A DNA stretch of 64,000 nucleotides from Tunturiibacter empetritectus (lineage in GTDB: Bacteria > Acidobacteriota > Terriglobia > Terriglobales > Acidobacteriaceae): contig NZ_JACHDZ010000005.1 of the NCBI RefSeq assembly GCF_014201375.1, positions 124,001-188,000 on the forward strand. The letters are read 5' to 3'. Shown piece after piece: positions 45,577 through 53,753 of the stretch (within the stretch, counting starts at the first letter, position 1; each line of letters begins with the position of its first letter). Position numbers and translations under genes: made by a program. The notes below the pieces were generated by a model. The model worked only from the letters and a program-made list of their open reading frames with translations. It ran no database searches and had not been told where the DNA came from.

Positions 45577-47079
45577 CTATGCCCCCGTTGCTCCAGTGAG
45601 CTGATGAATGGGAACCAGATTCACCCGAGTCTTCCCACTTGCGTTCGTCGCGATAAGTTCGATTGCATCTGGATTTCTACTAATCGGCTCCAGAAGAGAT
45701 ACCTCATTCCACAGTTGTTCGACGGAAGCCTGGGCCACCTCGAAGCCCTGCCCATCGAGAGTCCAAGTGTCGACTTCTGCGTGCAAAGCATTGCGGACAG
45801 CGCGATAAAATCCGCTCGTATACTCTGCTTGAAACATGATGCACAAGTCATCGCTATCGGCCCAGTTGCGCTTAGACCCAAGTTGTGTCTGGACTCGCTC
45901 ATAGAAAACGGTGCCGGGAAGAGGGTATGAGAATGAGATGCCAACGTCATCCGGCCGTGTATTGCGGACGAAGGCGATCGTCTCTTGCAGATCGGACCAA
46001 CATTCGCCTGGGTAGCCAAACTGCAGGAAATAACCTGCGCGAATCCCGAACTCCTTCAACCTTTGTCGTGTCTCTCGGACCGATGAGATATTCAGGCCTT
46101 TGTCCATTGCGTCCAGAATCTTCTGCGAACCGGATTCAATACCCATCCATACTTCCGCGCAACCGGCCGACCTCAACGCTGCCACCGTTTCCTCAGTCAT
46201 TAGATCGGCGCGAGACTGAATCTTGAATGGCAGCGCGGCCTCTCTTTGAGAGACTTCTGAAACGAACTCCTGAACCCAATGACGATTCAACGCGAACACG
46301 TCATCACTGAACCAGACGTGCTCAGCTCCCGCTTCATATTTAAGCTGTCTCATCTCTTCCGCAACAGCAGAAGCTGCACGCAGTTGAAATTTGTTGCCTG
46401 AAATCGGTTTTGCGCACCAATTGCACTGATATGGACATCCGCGGCTCGAGACCATGTTCACCGAGAAGTATCCGTGTGCTTTTTTCCATGCATGGCGGTA
46501 CGAGTTGAAGTCTGTCAAATCGGTAGGCGGCCGGTGCAAGGCGGTCCAATCAGGATTTCTCGAGAGCGCCCGATCACCGTGAGTCGCTTGACCGCTGTCT
46601 CCAATACGGACGAGTCCGTCAATTTCGGTGGGCGTTCTTCCCTTAGTCAGGTCTGTGCAAAGGGCTACGAGAGTCTGTTCCGCCTCGCCGCGCAGTACAT
46701 AGTCGATTCCATGACTCAAGAAGAGTTCGGGATGGTCGGTGGCATCTGACCCATGCGCGATCACCGGAACTTCTTTTTCTTTTGCCACGTCCGTGAGGTG
46801 CCAAGCCACTTCTCGCATTCGTGTCAGGCACATCTTCGTCAGAAAATTGAAGTCGTCTTCATAAATCACCACAATCTTTGGGTCGTGGTGCGCCAAAGAC
46901 TTTCTGAACTCGATCTCAGGATCCGACAACATGGTATCGAATAGGGCGACAGAAAAACCTGCATCGCGAAGAGCTGCCGCTGCGTACAGGGTGCCGAGCG
47001 GGCGGTAAGGCTGCATCTTTCGCACTTGCTTCTGATCGTAGGCAAGGTGATAGGAATGTGTGAGGAGAATGTCTACCAA
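45577..47079 (-). CDS. Cobalamin-binding radical SAM enzyme C
   Basis: 500 residues from a TTG at 47079 with AGAGGTGA upstream. B12 domain with KIVVIYEDDFNFLTK and VIAHGSDATDHPE, then CPYQCNWC near residue 215 and MGIESGSQKILDAMDKG. About 30 extra C-terminal residues compared with enzyme B. It stops one base before enzyme B starts. The 73-bp gap upstream (47080-47152) is the only sizeable one in this operon, and no promoter is evident in it. Confidence 0.93.
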   Translation of the reverse strand: MVDILLTHSYHLAYDQKQVRKMQPYRPLGTLYAAAALRDAGFSVALFDTMLSDPEIEFRKSLAHHDPKIVVIYEDDFNFLTKMCLTRMREVAWHLTDVAKEKEVPVIAHGSDATDHPELFLSHGIDYVLRGEAEQTLVALCTDLTKGRTPTEIDGLVRIGDSGQATHGDRALSRNPDWTALHRPPTDLTDFNSYRHAWKKAHGYFSVNMVSSRGCPYQCNWCAKPISGNKFQLRAASAVAEEMRQLKYEAGAEHVWFSDDVFALNRHWVQEFVSEVSQREAALPFKIQSRADLMTEETVAALRSAGCAEVWMGIESGSQKILDAMDKGLNISSVRETRQRLKEFGIRAGYFLQFGYPGECWSDLQETIAFVRNTRPDDVGISFSYPLPGTVFYERVQTQLGSKRNWADSDDLCIMFQAEYTSGFYRAVRNALHAEVDTWTLDGQGFEVAQASVEQLWNEVSLLEPISRNPDAIELIATNASGKTRVNLVPIHQLTGATGA

Positions 47080-47152
47080 GAATCACCTCTGCGCATCAAG
47101 TTGGCGTGCAGGCAAGCCTCACTCAACCTGGGCCTGACGAAGCAGGGCCGGC

Positions 47153-48661
47153 CTAGCATGCGGCCTCCGCTGGCGTATTCGCAAGCCGTTTAGCATCGAC
47201 TGCAGGTTTCATCGCGGTGTATCGCCTTAGCTTGTTGTTGAGCCAGAGCTCTACGGGCATGCGATACAGATCGTGGTCCAATCGCCAACGTGCGGGAAGC
47301 GAAATGCCTTTCTGCATCAGCCGGGTGACCTTACCGCGCTTATCTGCTCCGATTGGTATGCGGTCGAATGCAACGCGCAGATAGTCCCGGGTCACCTGAA
47401 GCCTGTCGTGCTCCCTTCCGTCAAGCCAGGGAAGCCGCGTGTACCGAGGAAAGTAATCTGCCCATGCCTCAAGTGAAGTCGGCAACTCGATGCCGAGCTC
47501 CGTGGCCTTTGAAAAAATCGGTGAGCCGGGATAGGGGGTGAAGATGTTCGTCCAGAATTCGGCGCCCGGAAATCTACGGCAGACGCTCATCATGAAATCA
47601 ATAGTCTCGCGGCGTTCCTTCCTGCCTTCACCCGGAAATGCAAATATGATATTAAAGGACGGCCGTATTCCGGCTTCCAGACAGCGCGCTGCGCTTTCGT
47701 AGATGGAGTCAAAATCCTGCCAATCCTTATTCATTGCCTTCAGCACCGTCGGCGAGCCAGAATCCACGCCTTGACAGATCTGCTGCAAGCCCGCTCGACG
47801 CAGCATGTGCAGATCCCCTGGTGTAAGCCGTGCGACCACATTGCTGGTTGCCTGAATGCTCCACTGGAAGTGAGAGTCTTCGCGCACCAGACCTTCTGCG
47901 ATTCCTCGGGCTCGATCCATGTCGACGAGGAAGTTATCGTCCACCACCCAGATCATATCGAGTGCATACCTGCGGCTTAGATCTACCGTCTCTTCGACAA
48001 ACTGTTCCGGAGGCAGCGCGTTCCACTTACGTCCATAGACGCCGGCGTTGGTGCAGTAAGCGCAGTTGAATGGACAGGCGAGGCTAGACGTGTACATTGC
48101 CCAACGCCGTCCGCACTTGCGCTCATAAGCATCGAAATCCGCAATGTGGTATGCCTTCGGAGGCATCTCGGCCAGCGGACGCAGTGGACGTTCCGGTGTC
48201 ATGACTAACCTGCCGTCGCGTTTAAATCCGATACCTGAAACGAAGTCCGGAGTGGAACCTGATTGCAGATGTTGCACCAATTCCAGAAAGCTCTCTTCGC
48301 CTTGTCCTCGCACAATGTAGTCGAGGTAAGGTGCCTCAAGCGTCTGCTTTGGAAGCAACGAAGGATGCCATCCCCCTAACACAATCGGGAAGTCTGGATT
48401 CCATGCCTTCACAGCTTTCGCGATCTCCACGGTTTCGCGGATCATCGGGCCGGTCACTAGAGAAACGCCCAGACACAGTGCATTCTTGACTTCTTCCAAG
48501 ATGCGGTTCTTGAAGTCGGGTGTGATCGTCGAATCGATCAGTACGATTTCGAAGCCGGCACGGATCAGCGGAGTCGCTACCGCCAAAATGCCGAGTGGCG
48601 CCGTCGCCTCAGAACTGGCAAACGATGGAAAGAAAAAGACGATCTTTCGAGATGTACGCAC
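47153..48661 (-). CDS. Cobalamin-binding radical SAM enzyme D
   Basis: About 502 residues from a GTG at 48661; a GTG at 48718 would add 19 residues. I prefer 48661 because the B12 domain starts with KIVFFFPSFAS right after it, and the 11-bp direct repeats at 48711-48743 would otherwise lie inside the gene. B12 domain: IVLGGWHPSLLPKQT; cluster motif CPFNCAYC near residue 195; SAM region CQGVDSGSPTVLKAMNKD. First gene of the leftward operon of eight. Likely methylates or rearranges an unactivated carbon; substrate unknown. Confidence 0.92.
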   Translation of the reverse strand: MRTSRKIVFFFPSFASSEATAPLGILAVATPLIRAGFEIVLIDSTITPDFKNRILEEVKNALCLGVSLVTGPMIRETVEIAKAVKAWNPDFPIVLGGWHPSLLPKQTLEAPYLDYIVRGQGEESFLELVQHLQSGSTPDFVSGIGFKRDGRLVMTPERPLRPLAEMPPKAYHIADFDAYERKCGRRWAMYTSSLACPFNCAYCTNAGVYGRKWNALPPEQFVEETVDLSRRYALDMIWVVDDNFLVDMDRARGIAEGLVREDSHFQWSIQATSNVVARLTPGDLHMLRRAGLQQICQGVDSGSPTVLKAMNKDWQDFDSIYESAARCLEAGIRPSFNIIFAFPGEGRKERRETIDFMMSVCRRFPGAEFWTNIFTPYPGSPIFSKATELGIELPTSLEAWADYFPRYTRLPWLDGREHDRLQVTRDYLRVAFDRIPIGADKRGKVTRLMQKGISLPARWRLDHDLYRMPVELWLNNKLRRYTAMKPAVDAKRLANTPAEAAC

Positions 48662-48710
48662 GCTGTGCCCGCCGTTTCTTTGGAAAGCATAGCGAGTCGG
48701 TGCAGTGGAG

Positions 48711-48743
48711 TTTGTCACCAGGTTGTCAACGGACTGTCATCTT
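48711..48743. promoter_or_regulatory. Triple direct repeat, 11-bp period (site 1)
   Basis: On the plus strand TTTGTCA, GTTGTCA and ACTGTCA start at 48711, 48722 and 48733, exactly 11 bp apart. Read toward the leftward radical SAM operon the repeats are TGACAAA-like. A heptamer repeat with one-turn period is the usual target of OmpR/PhoB-type or SARP-type winged-helix regulators. Equivalent sites occur at 48856, 57986, 59488, 62343 and 62486. Confidence 0.7.
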
Positions 48744-48855
48744 GTTACCTGCCAAGAAGGCGCGCCCGATGCACAAGAATCATCGTCGACGGACGACACC
48801 TAAAGGTATAGCAACTCGTTTAAACGCGGCTCCATTAAGAATGGCAATAATCGAA

Positions 48856-48888
48856 TGACCGCAAAATGACGGCCGGGTGACAATCACA
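48856..48888. promoter_or_regulatory. Triple direct repeat, 11-bp period (site 2)
   Basis: TGAC starts at 48856, 48867 and 48878, with full units TGACCGC, TGACGGC and TGACAAT. It reads in the plus orientation toward the GT87-like gene at 48915 and ends 27 bp before its start. The first two units match the consensus less well than the third. Confidence 0.55.
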
Positions 48889-48914
48889 GAGCGGCTATTC
48901 AGCAAGCATGAGAT

Positions 48915-51020
48915 GTGGCCGCACTTCCGGACGATCGTATTCTGCACTGGCTTGAGAGGGGTCTCCTCCTCGTCTTGTTGCTCTATCTGGGAGCACACAC
49001 CTTGCCACGTGCATGGAGTAAGCTGAATACCGATTTCCCAAACTATTACATGTCTGCGAGACTAGCGCATGAGGGGTACGATACCAGCCGCATGTATGAG
49101 TGGGTCTGGCTACAGCGCGAAAAGGATCATCGTGCTCTAGACGTTCGTGTGATTGGGATGTTGCCCATCACGCCGATATCTACGTTGCCAATGTGGCCAC
49201 TGACGCGGTTCTCACCTCTTACGGCAAAACGTTTGTGGCTGCTGCTGAATCTTGGATTATTAGTCCCGCTCTGCTGGCTGTTGCGCTCTCTAACCGGCTT
49301 GTCGTATCAGCGGATCGCACTTATCTTCGCGCTAAGCTTTCCTTTGCATCGAAACCTGCTGTATGGCCAGTTCTATTTACTCTTGCTACTGCTGATCGTG
49401 GCTGCATGCTGGGCATACCTACACAAGAAAGATACGCTTGCCGGTGCCCTGATCGCAGCCGCGGCAGCCTGCAAAATATTTCCGATCTTTTTCTTTGTCT
49501 TTTTCGTGCAACGCAAAGCATGGCGCGCCCTCGTTGCGGCTGCGCTCACCGGAGTAGCAACTACTGTGGCGTCTGTCTTGATCTTCGGCTGGAACGTACA
49601 TCGAACCTATCTCCAGGAAATTCTTCCATGGGCTCTGCATGGGGAAGGGCTGCCACCATATGCAACAGCCAGTGGTTCCATCTCGAGCGTTCTGCATTAC
49701 CTCTTCCTCGATGAACCACAGTGGAATCCGCATCCTTGGCACAACTCTCCATTTTGGTATGCCATTCTGCAACCGACCCTGCAAATGGTACTGCTGGCGC
49801 CAGCGATTCTGCTCATGCGGGGGAAAGGGCGAGCCCCTCACCGGACGCAGTTGGAGTGGTCGGCGCTGCTGCTGGCTTCCCTTGCTATCTCCACCATACC
49901 GGCTTCATATAATTTCGTTCTGCTCGTCTTTCCTGTATGCGTGTTGACAGCAATATTGCTGGAGCGAAAGAGGTATAGATGGCTTCTGGCTTTAGCCATC
50001 GTCTACTTTGGTATTGGGCTACCCCTGCCGAGCTCAGGTAGTGTGATCGGTCCAGCAGTTCTGCTGTATATTCCTCGTTTGCCATTGATGCTTGCGCTGC
50101 TATTGGGAACTTATATGCTGTTACGTTCCGAACGGTTGGTCCCTAGTTCGTCACGCAGCAGTCGGACGCAATACGCGTGGGTCGCGGCGATGACCGCTGC
50201 GGTTATGTTCAGCGTGCATTACACTCTCGAACGGGAACGGACCGTCCGTCAAGAGTACGCTTACCGGTTACCGCTTCAGACTCAAGTTCTGCTTGCTGCC
50301 AGCCCTGAATCAGCAAGTAAGGGAGTCAAATATCTGGCATTCACTTCGGCGGGATATCACCTTGAGGGCACGACGGACGCGATACGAAGCGATCCCACGA
50401 TGAGCGATGAGCTCTCGTTTGCCATCAGTGCAAAAGGTCTATGGGCCGAGACGGCTCTGAACCCAGAGTCACGAATCGTCGAGCGAGGAGATTCTTCGTA
50501 TGTGATAGTGGAGAACGCGCGTGAGCCAATGCTCTCAGCCGATCAAGCGAGCCTGGCTTTTGTTCGCGATTACCGTGGTCGCGGCAGTTTATTCGTTCGA
50601 AGAAACTTCCAGTCCCAGACGGCGTCGGATGTGGTACTTACACCTCCATCGCTCAACTTATATGAGGCATCTTTCCTCTCTGAGGACGTGTATGCGTTTT
50701 CTGCGGTGGAGGGGCACCACCCACCTGGGATTTACCTAAGCGACGCGTTACATAGAAACACGCCGCTGAGTCTGGGTGAATCGCGGTATCCAGCGCTTTC
50801 TCCCGACGGACGCTGGATGGCCTACAGCCGTTTCGATCGCGGCGCTTGGAACCTATGGATCCGCAATCAACAAACCGGAGAAACGAGACGCATTGCGGAT
50901 ATTCCCTGTAATCAAATTGAGCCAAGTTGGGAGACTGACTCGAAGACTCTGCTTTACGGCACCGACTGCGGTCGCAGTCTGTGGTTCACCGCGGTAGCAC
51001 GTCGACGCGTGGTTCCATGA
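48915..51020 (+). CDS. GT87-like (DUF2029) polytopic membrane protein with C-terminal propeller-type domain
   Basis: 701 residues from a GTG at 48915. Residues 1-~430 contain about ten membrane helices with the glycosyltransferase-87 pattern: an Asp in the first periplasmic loop (LNTDFPNYYMSARL) and AACKIFPIFFFVFFV. Such enzymes transfer mannose or arabinose from polyprenyl phosphate. The last ~200 residues form a TolB/PD40-like beta-propeller piece (SRYPALSPDGRWMAYSRFDR, then NLWIRNQQTGETRRI). It diverges from the radical SAM operon and probably shares a transcript with the GTP cyclohydrolase II gene 46 bp downstream. Confidence 0.82.
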   Translation: MAALPDDRILHWLERGLLLVLLLYLGAHTLPRAWSKLNTDFPNYYMSARLAHEGYDTSRMYEWVWLQREKDHRALDVRVIGMLPITPISTLPMWPLTRFSPLTAKRLWLLLNLGLLVPLCWLLRSLTGLSYQRIALIFALSFPLHRNLLYGQFYLLLLLLIVAACWAYLHKKDTLAGALIAAAAACKIFPIFFFVFFVQRKAWRALVAAALTGVATTVASVLIFGWNVHRTYLQEILPWALHGEGLPPYATASGSISSVLHYLFLDEPQWNPHPWHNSPFWYAILQPTLQMVLLAPAILLMRGKGRAPHRTQLEWSALLLASLAISTIPASYNFVLLVFPVCVLTAILLERKRYRWLLALAIVYFGIGLPLPSSGSVIGPAVLLYIPRLPLMLALLLGTYMLLRSERLVPSSSRSSRTQYAWVAAMTAAVMFSVHYTLERERTVRQEYAYRLPLQTQVLLAASPESASKGVKYLAFTSAGYHLEGTTDAIRSDPTMSDELSFAISAKGLWAETALNPESRIVERGDSSYVIVENAREPMLSADQASLAFVRDYRGRGSLFVRRNFQSQTASDVVLTPPSLNLYEASFLSEDVYAFSAVEGHHPPGIYLSDALHRNTPLSLGESRYPALSPDGRWMAYSRFDRGAWNLWIRNQQTGETRRIADIPCNQIEPSWETDSKTLLYGTDCGRSLWFTAVARRRVVP

Positions 51021-51066
51021 AGACGCCATTAGTGAATCAGCGCCTTCAAAAGCAAAGGGGATCCCA

Positions 51067-51708
51067 TTGTCACTGATAGAGTTAAAGCAGATCGCCCAAG
51101 TGAAGTTCCCAACCCGGTGGACCGACTTCCATCTGCTAGCTTTCGAGGGAACGTACACGAGTCCAGACAACAAGGAGAAGTGTGTACAAACAGCGCTCGC
51201 CCTCATCGCGGGTAACCTCTACCACGATGCTCCTGTGGTCCGTATTCATTCTCAATGCGCCACAGGAGATGTTTTCCATTCTCTCCGGTGCGACTGCCAC
51301 GACCAGCTTCATCTTGCGTTGCGCACAATTGGGAAGCTAGGTACAGGGATACTACTGTACGAGCACCAGGAAGGGCGGGGAATAGGCCTCATGGAAAAGC
51401 TGAAAGCCTATGAGCTACAGGATCAGGGTCTCGACACAATTGAAGCAAATCTCCGTCTAGGCCATGCAATCGATCATCGTGACTATCAGTTACCGGTAGA
51501 CCTTCTCCGTTCGCTGAACATTCGGAGGGTCCGTCTGATGACCAACAACCCAGAAAAGATCCGGGCAGTTACATTATCAGGAATCCATATTGTCGAACGT
51601 TTAAATGCTGAAGTTCCGATCGATCCCCACTGTGCAAACTACATTGCCACCAAACGAGAAAAGCTAGGTCATCTCTCGACGCACCCTGCTGCGAGCCTAA
51701 TAAGCTGA
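51067..51708 (+). CDS. ribA: GTP cyclohydrolase II
   Basis: 213 residues from a TTG at 51067 after AAAGGGGA. The zinc Cys ligands are in RIHSQCATGD and RCDCHDQ, the catalytic loop is YEHQEGRGIGL, and the Asp/Arg pair of the reaction is in DHRDYQL. TNNPEKIRAV and the C-terminal KREKLGHL complete the fold. The enzyme opens GTP to 2,5-diamino-6-ribosylamino-4(3H)-pyrimidinone phosphate. No other riboflavin genes are present and there is no DHBP-synthase fusion, so a role in the cluster product (as in toxoflavin-type pathways) is likely; housekeeping use cannot be excluded. Confidence 0.93.
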   Translation: MSLIELKQIAQVKFPTRWTDFHLLAFEGTYTSPDNKEKCVQTALALIAGNLYHDAPVVRIHSQCATGDVFHSLRCDCHDQLHLALRTIGKLGTGILLYEHQEGRGIGLMEKLKAYELQDQGLDTIEANLRLGHAIDHRDYQLPVDLLRSLNIRRVRLMTNNPEKIRAVTLSGIHIVERLNAEVPIDPHCANYIATKREKLGHLSTHPAASLIS

Positions 51709-51835
51709 GCCTCCGCACAACTCCACGTCGGCTAGAATATTCGCAGCCATGGAGAACCATTATTTTCTCTTCGCGCATAGATACATCTGTGACATACGGC
51801 CAAGCCACGCATCTTTGGAATGTTTGATTGATTCG

Positions 51836-52864
51836 TTATTTCGCAAGATGGCGTTCTCGCTTATGAAATGTATCCGCTGCAAGGGAGCGCACCAGCTCTC
51901 TATCGCGCTGTTCAAATTTCTTGAGTCTCCAAGATTGGTAAAAACCGTGGATCGAGCAAAACGCCAATTCATTAGTGTATGTTTCTTCTTCTAGTATCCG
52001 CCCAATGAAGAAGCGGTGGCTGCCAACCGCGATGGAGTTCCAAATCTCAAGCTCCTTCACTCTCTGCGCGAACTCTGGAATGGGAATGCTGAGTGCCTTT
52101 GAGATCTTGGTTGCGAAAGGAAGCTCACTCCAATCGACGGATTCCTTTTTGTGCTGATTTGCCAGACGATAAGCCAAATAGCCTTGCTGCTCAGGCAGGC
52201 TGCTGAGGGCCACGTAGCCAGCCCGCCGGACAACCGTACCGGCAACTCGTTCCGTTCTCAAAGCAAAGCCGAAGTGTCCGTTGCCGAGATACCCGCAGAG
52301 ATTCATGGGGAAGAGGTTGCCTTCTTCGTAATTGCCAACACTAACCAACATGACAGGGTGAGGCCGGATGAACGTGACCATAGATGCACGTCTTTCGAGG
52401 AACGACATTTTAATGCCTTGCGTGTTGTCTCTCCTCCATTGACGGTATGCGTGAAGAATGTAATGGAGTCCGAGCTGCACATTCGGCAAGCAAAAATTCT
52501 TTGAACTCCTCGGTTCGAAAAACATGAACTCCGTGCGTACCCCAGTCAAAGTTTGCCTGTAGTCGAGACCGATTTCGCCCAGGACGCACTCTTGGCCGTT
52601 TCGCTCCGAAAACACCAAGCTCAGATCAGAGCGCTCTCTGGGGCTTGGGCAGGTGCCCTCATCAAAGCCGATGCAGATTGTCAATGGCTCAGCACATGCC
52701 GTCGAAAGGTGTTCCGTTACGTCACGATTCACACCTGCGCCGCGCAGAAAGACACTGATCTCGGTCTGCGGCTCCGGCAGCCCGAGAGTGAATTCCTGGG
52801 GGAGTAAGGTTTTTCCTAAGGCAATTCTCTTGATCCCTGCACGGACTCCGGTATCGATCGACAT
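51836..52864 (-). CDS. Flavin-reductase-like (FMN-binding split barrel) protein with unknown N-terminal part
   Basis: 342 residues from the ATG at 52864, with AAGGAG nine bases upstream. Residues ~155-315 resemble the flavin reductase fold: PHPVMLVSVGNYEEGNLFP, a middle with AGYVALSSLPE and the closing GSHRFFIGRILEEE. Typical members bind FMN and supply reduced flavin to monooxygenases, or act as oxygenases themselves. The N-terminal ~150 residues have no family I know. It is last in the leftward run from 57877 and converges with the ribA gene. The assignment rests on the C-terminal half only. Confidence 0.65.
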   Translation of the reverse strand: MSIDTGVRAGIKRIALGKTLLPQEFTLGLPEPQTEISVFLRGAGVNRDVTEHLSTACAEPLTICIGFDEGTCPSPRERSDLSLVFSERNGQECVLGEIGLDYRQTLTGVRTEFMFFEPRSSKNFCLPNVQLGLHYILHAYRQWRRDNTQGIKMSFLERRASMVTFIRPHPVMLVSVGNYEEGNLFPMNLCGYLGNGHFGFALRTERVAGTVVRRAGYVALSSLPEQQGYLAYRLANQHKKESVDWSELPFATKISKALSIPIPEFAQRVKELEIWNSIAVGSHRFFIGRILEEETYTNELAFCSIHGFYQSWRLKKFEQRDRELVRSLAADTFHKRERHLAK

Positions 52865-52964
52865 ACAGAAGATTCTCCTTGAGTGGACGTCGAACCTCAA
52901 AAACGAACAAATCTCTTGTTGGAACTCCCGGCGTCGACCAGTGATCTCATCATCCGGCAGACGC

Positions 52965-53753
52965 TCATCCGTTCCGGGCTTTTAGTACAACGGGTCTAAG
53001 GCGGTGTGTCGTCAGTTGTCGCCAATGGAAGGCAATATCTGGAATTAGAATGGCTAGAAATGTGATTATGATGATCTCGATAGCGAAACCGGCCTCGCTG
53101 TGCCGGTTCCACGCCGGAATGGGTTGAAGCACGCGAGTACCCACAAATGTAAGTGTCACGGCATAGGAACGGACCATCCACTCGCGATGTTGCTGAATGT
53201 GGCCATTACGAGCCGTGAGAAATGCCGCAAGCGTAGTAATCATCCATGTGCACGCTTGAACAGAAGTGGCCACTACAAAATGGATAGCTCGAGGGTCGTG
53301 CCGGTGCTGTGACAACGTGATCGCGAGGGGAGCGGCTACGAATACGGCAGTCACATAAATCCTTCCAAGTGCCCGGTGAAATCTTGGATAACGTCTGCGC
53401 ACTCGGCTCGAAAACTGAATTGGCCCGATAAGAAGTGCGAGCACGCCCCCCGTTATGTGCGGGACTATGAGAAAAAGAATGGAGCCCAGGTACGCCCGTT
53501 CCGCAGCTTGACGGAGAAGCGGTACTTCGCTGTAGAGCGTAACTGATAGTGTCATCGCGCCGATTAGCATCCAAAGCGCAACCTTCATAAAACGCGGCTG
53601 AGAAGAATGGACAACCTGTTTTTCTGTCGCTTCTTCGCCAGGTTGCGCGATCCCTCTGGATGGGTTTAGGGGAGCACTCACAGGGGACGACCCTATGCGC
53701 TGGTACCGCCCTGTCAGCGTCGCGCGATTGTTTCGATCACTGCCAAGCCCCAT
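52965..53753 (-). CDS. DUF2306 membrane protein
   Basis: 262 residues from the ATG at 53753, chosen for GAGGGAG five bases upstream. Five to six membrane helices begin at VALWMLIGAMTLSVTLY. The family core is HITGGVLALLIGPIQF followed by RRRYPRFHRALGRIYV, with the conserved His and Arg. The last helices include AIEIIIITFLAILIPDIAF. The His residues suggest redox or haem binding, but no function is established. It overlaps the methyltransferase gene upstream by 17 bases. Confidence 0.82.
   Translation of the reverse strand: MGLGSDRNNRATLTGRYQRIGSSPVSAPLNPSRGIAQPGEEATEKQVVHSSQPRFMKVALWMLIGAMTLSVTLYSEVPLLRQAAERAYLGSILFLIVPHITGGVLALLIGPIQFSSRVRRRYPRFHRALGRIYVTAVFVAAPLAITLSQHRHDPRAIHFVVATSVQACTWMITTLAAFLTARNGHIQQHREWMVRSYAVTLTFVGTRVLQPIPAWNRHSEAGFAIEIIIITFLAILIPDIAFHWRQLTTHRLRPVVLKARNG

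Noticed and set aside
48769..48858. A 29-codon basic frame in the divergent region before the GT87-like gene
   Set aside because: No ribosome-binding site; it lies between, and partly in, the two sets of direct repeats, so the region is better read as regulatory.
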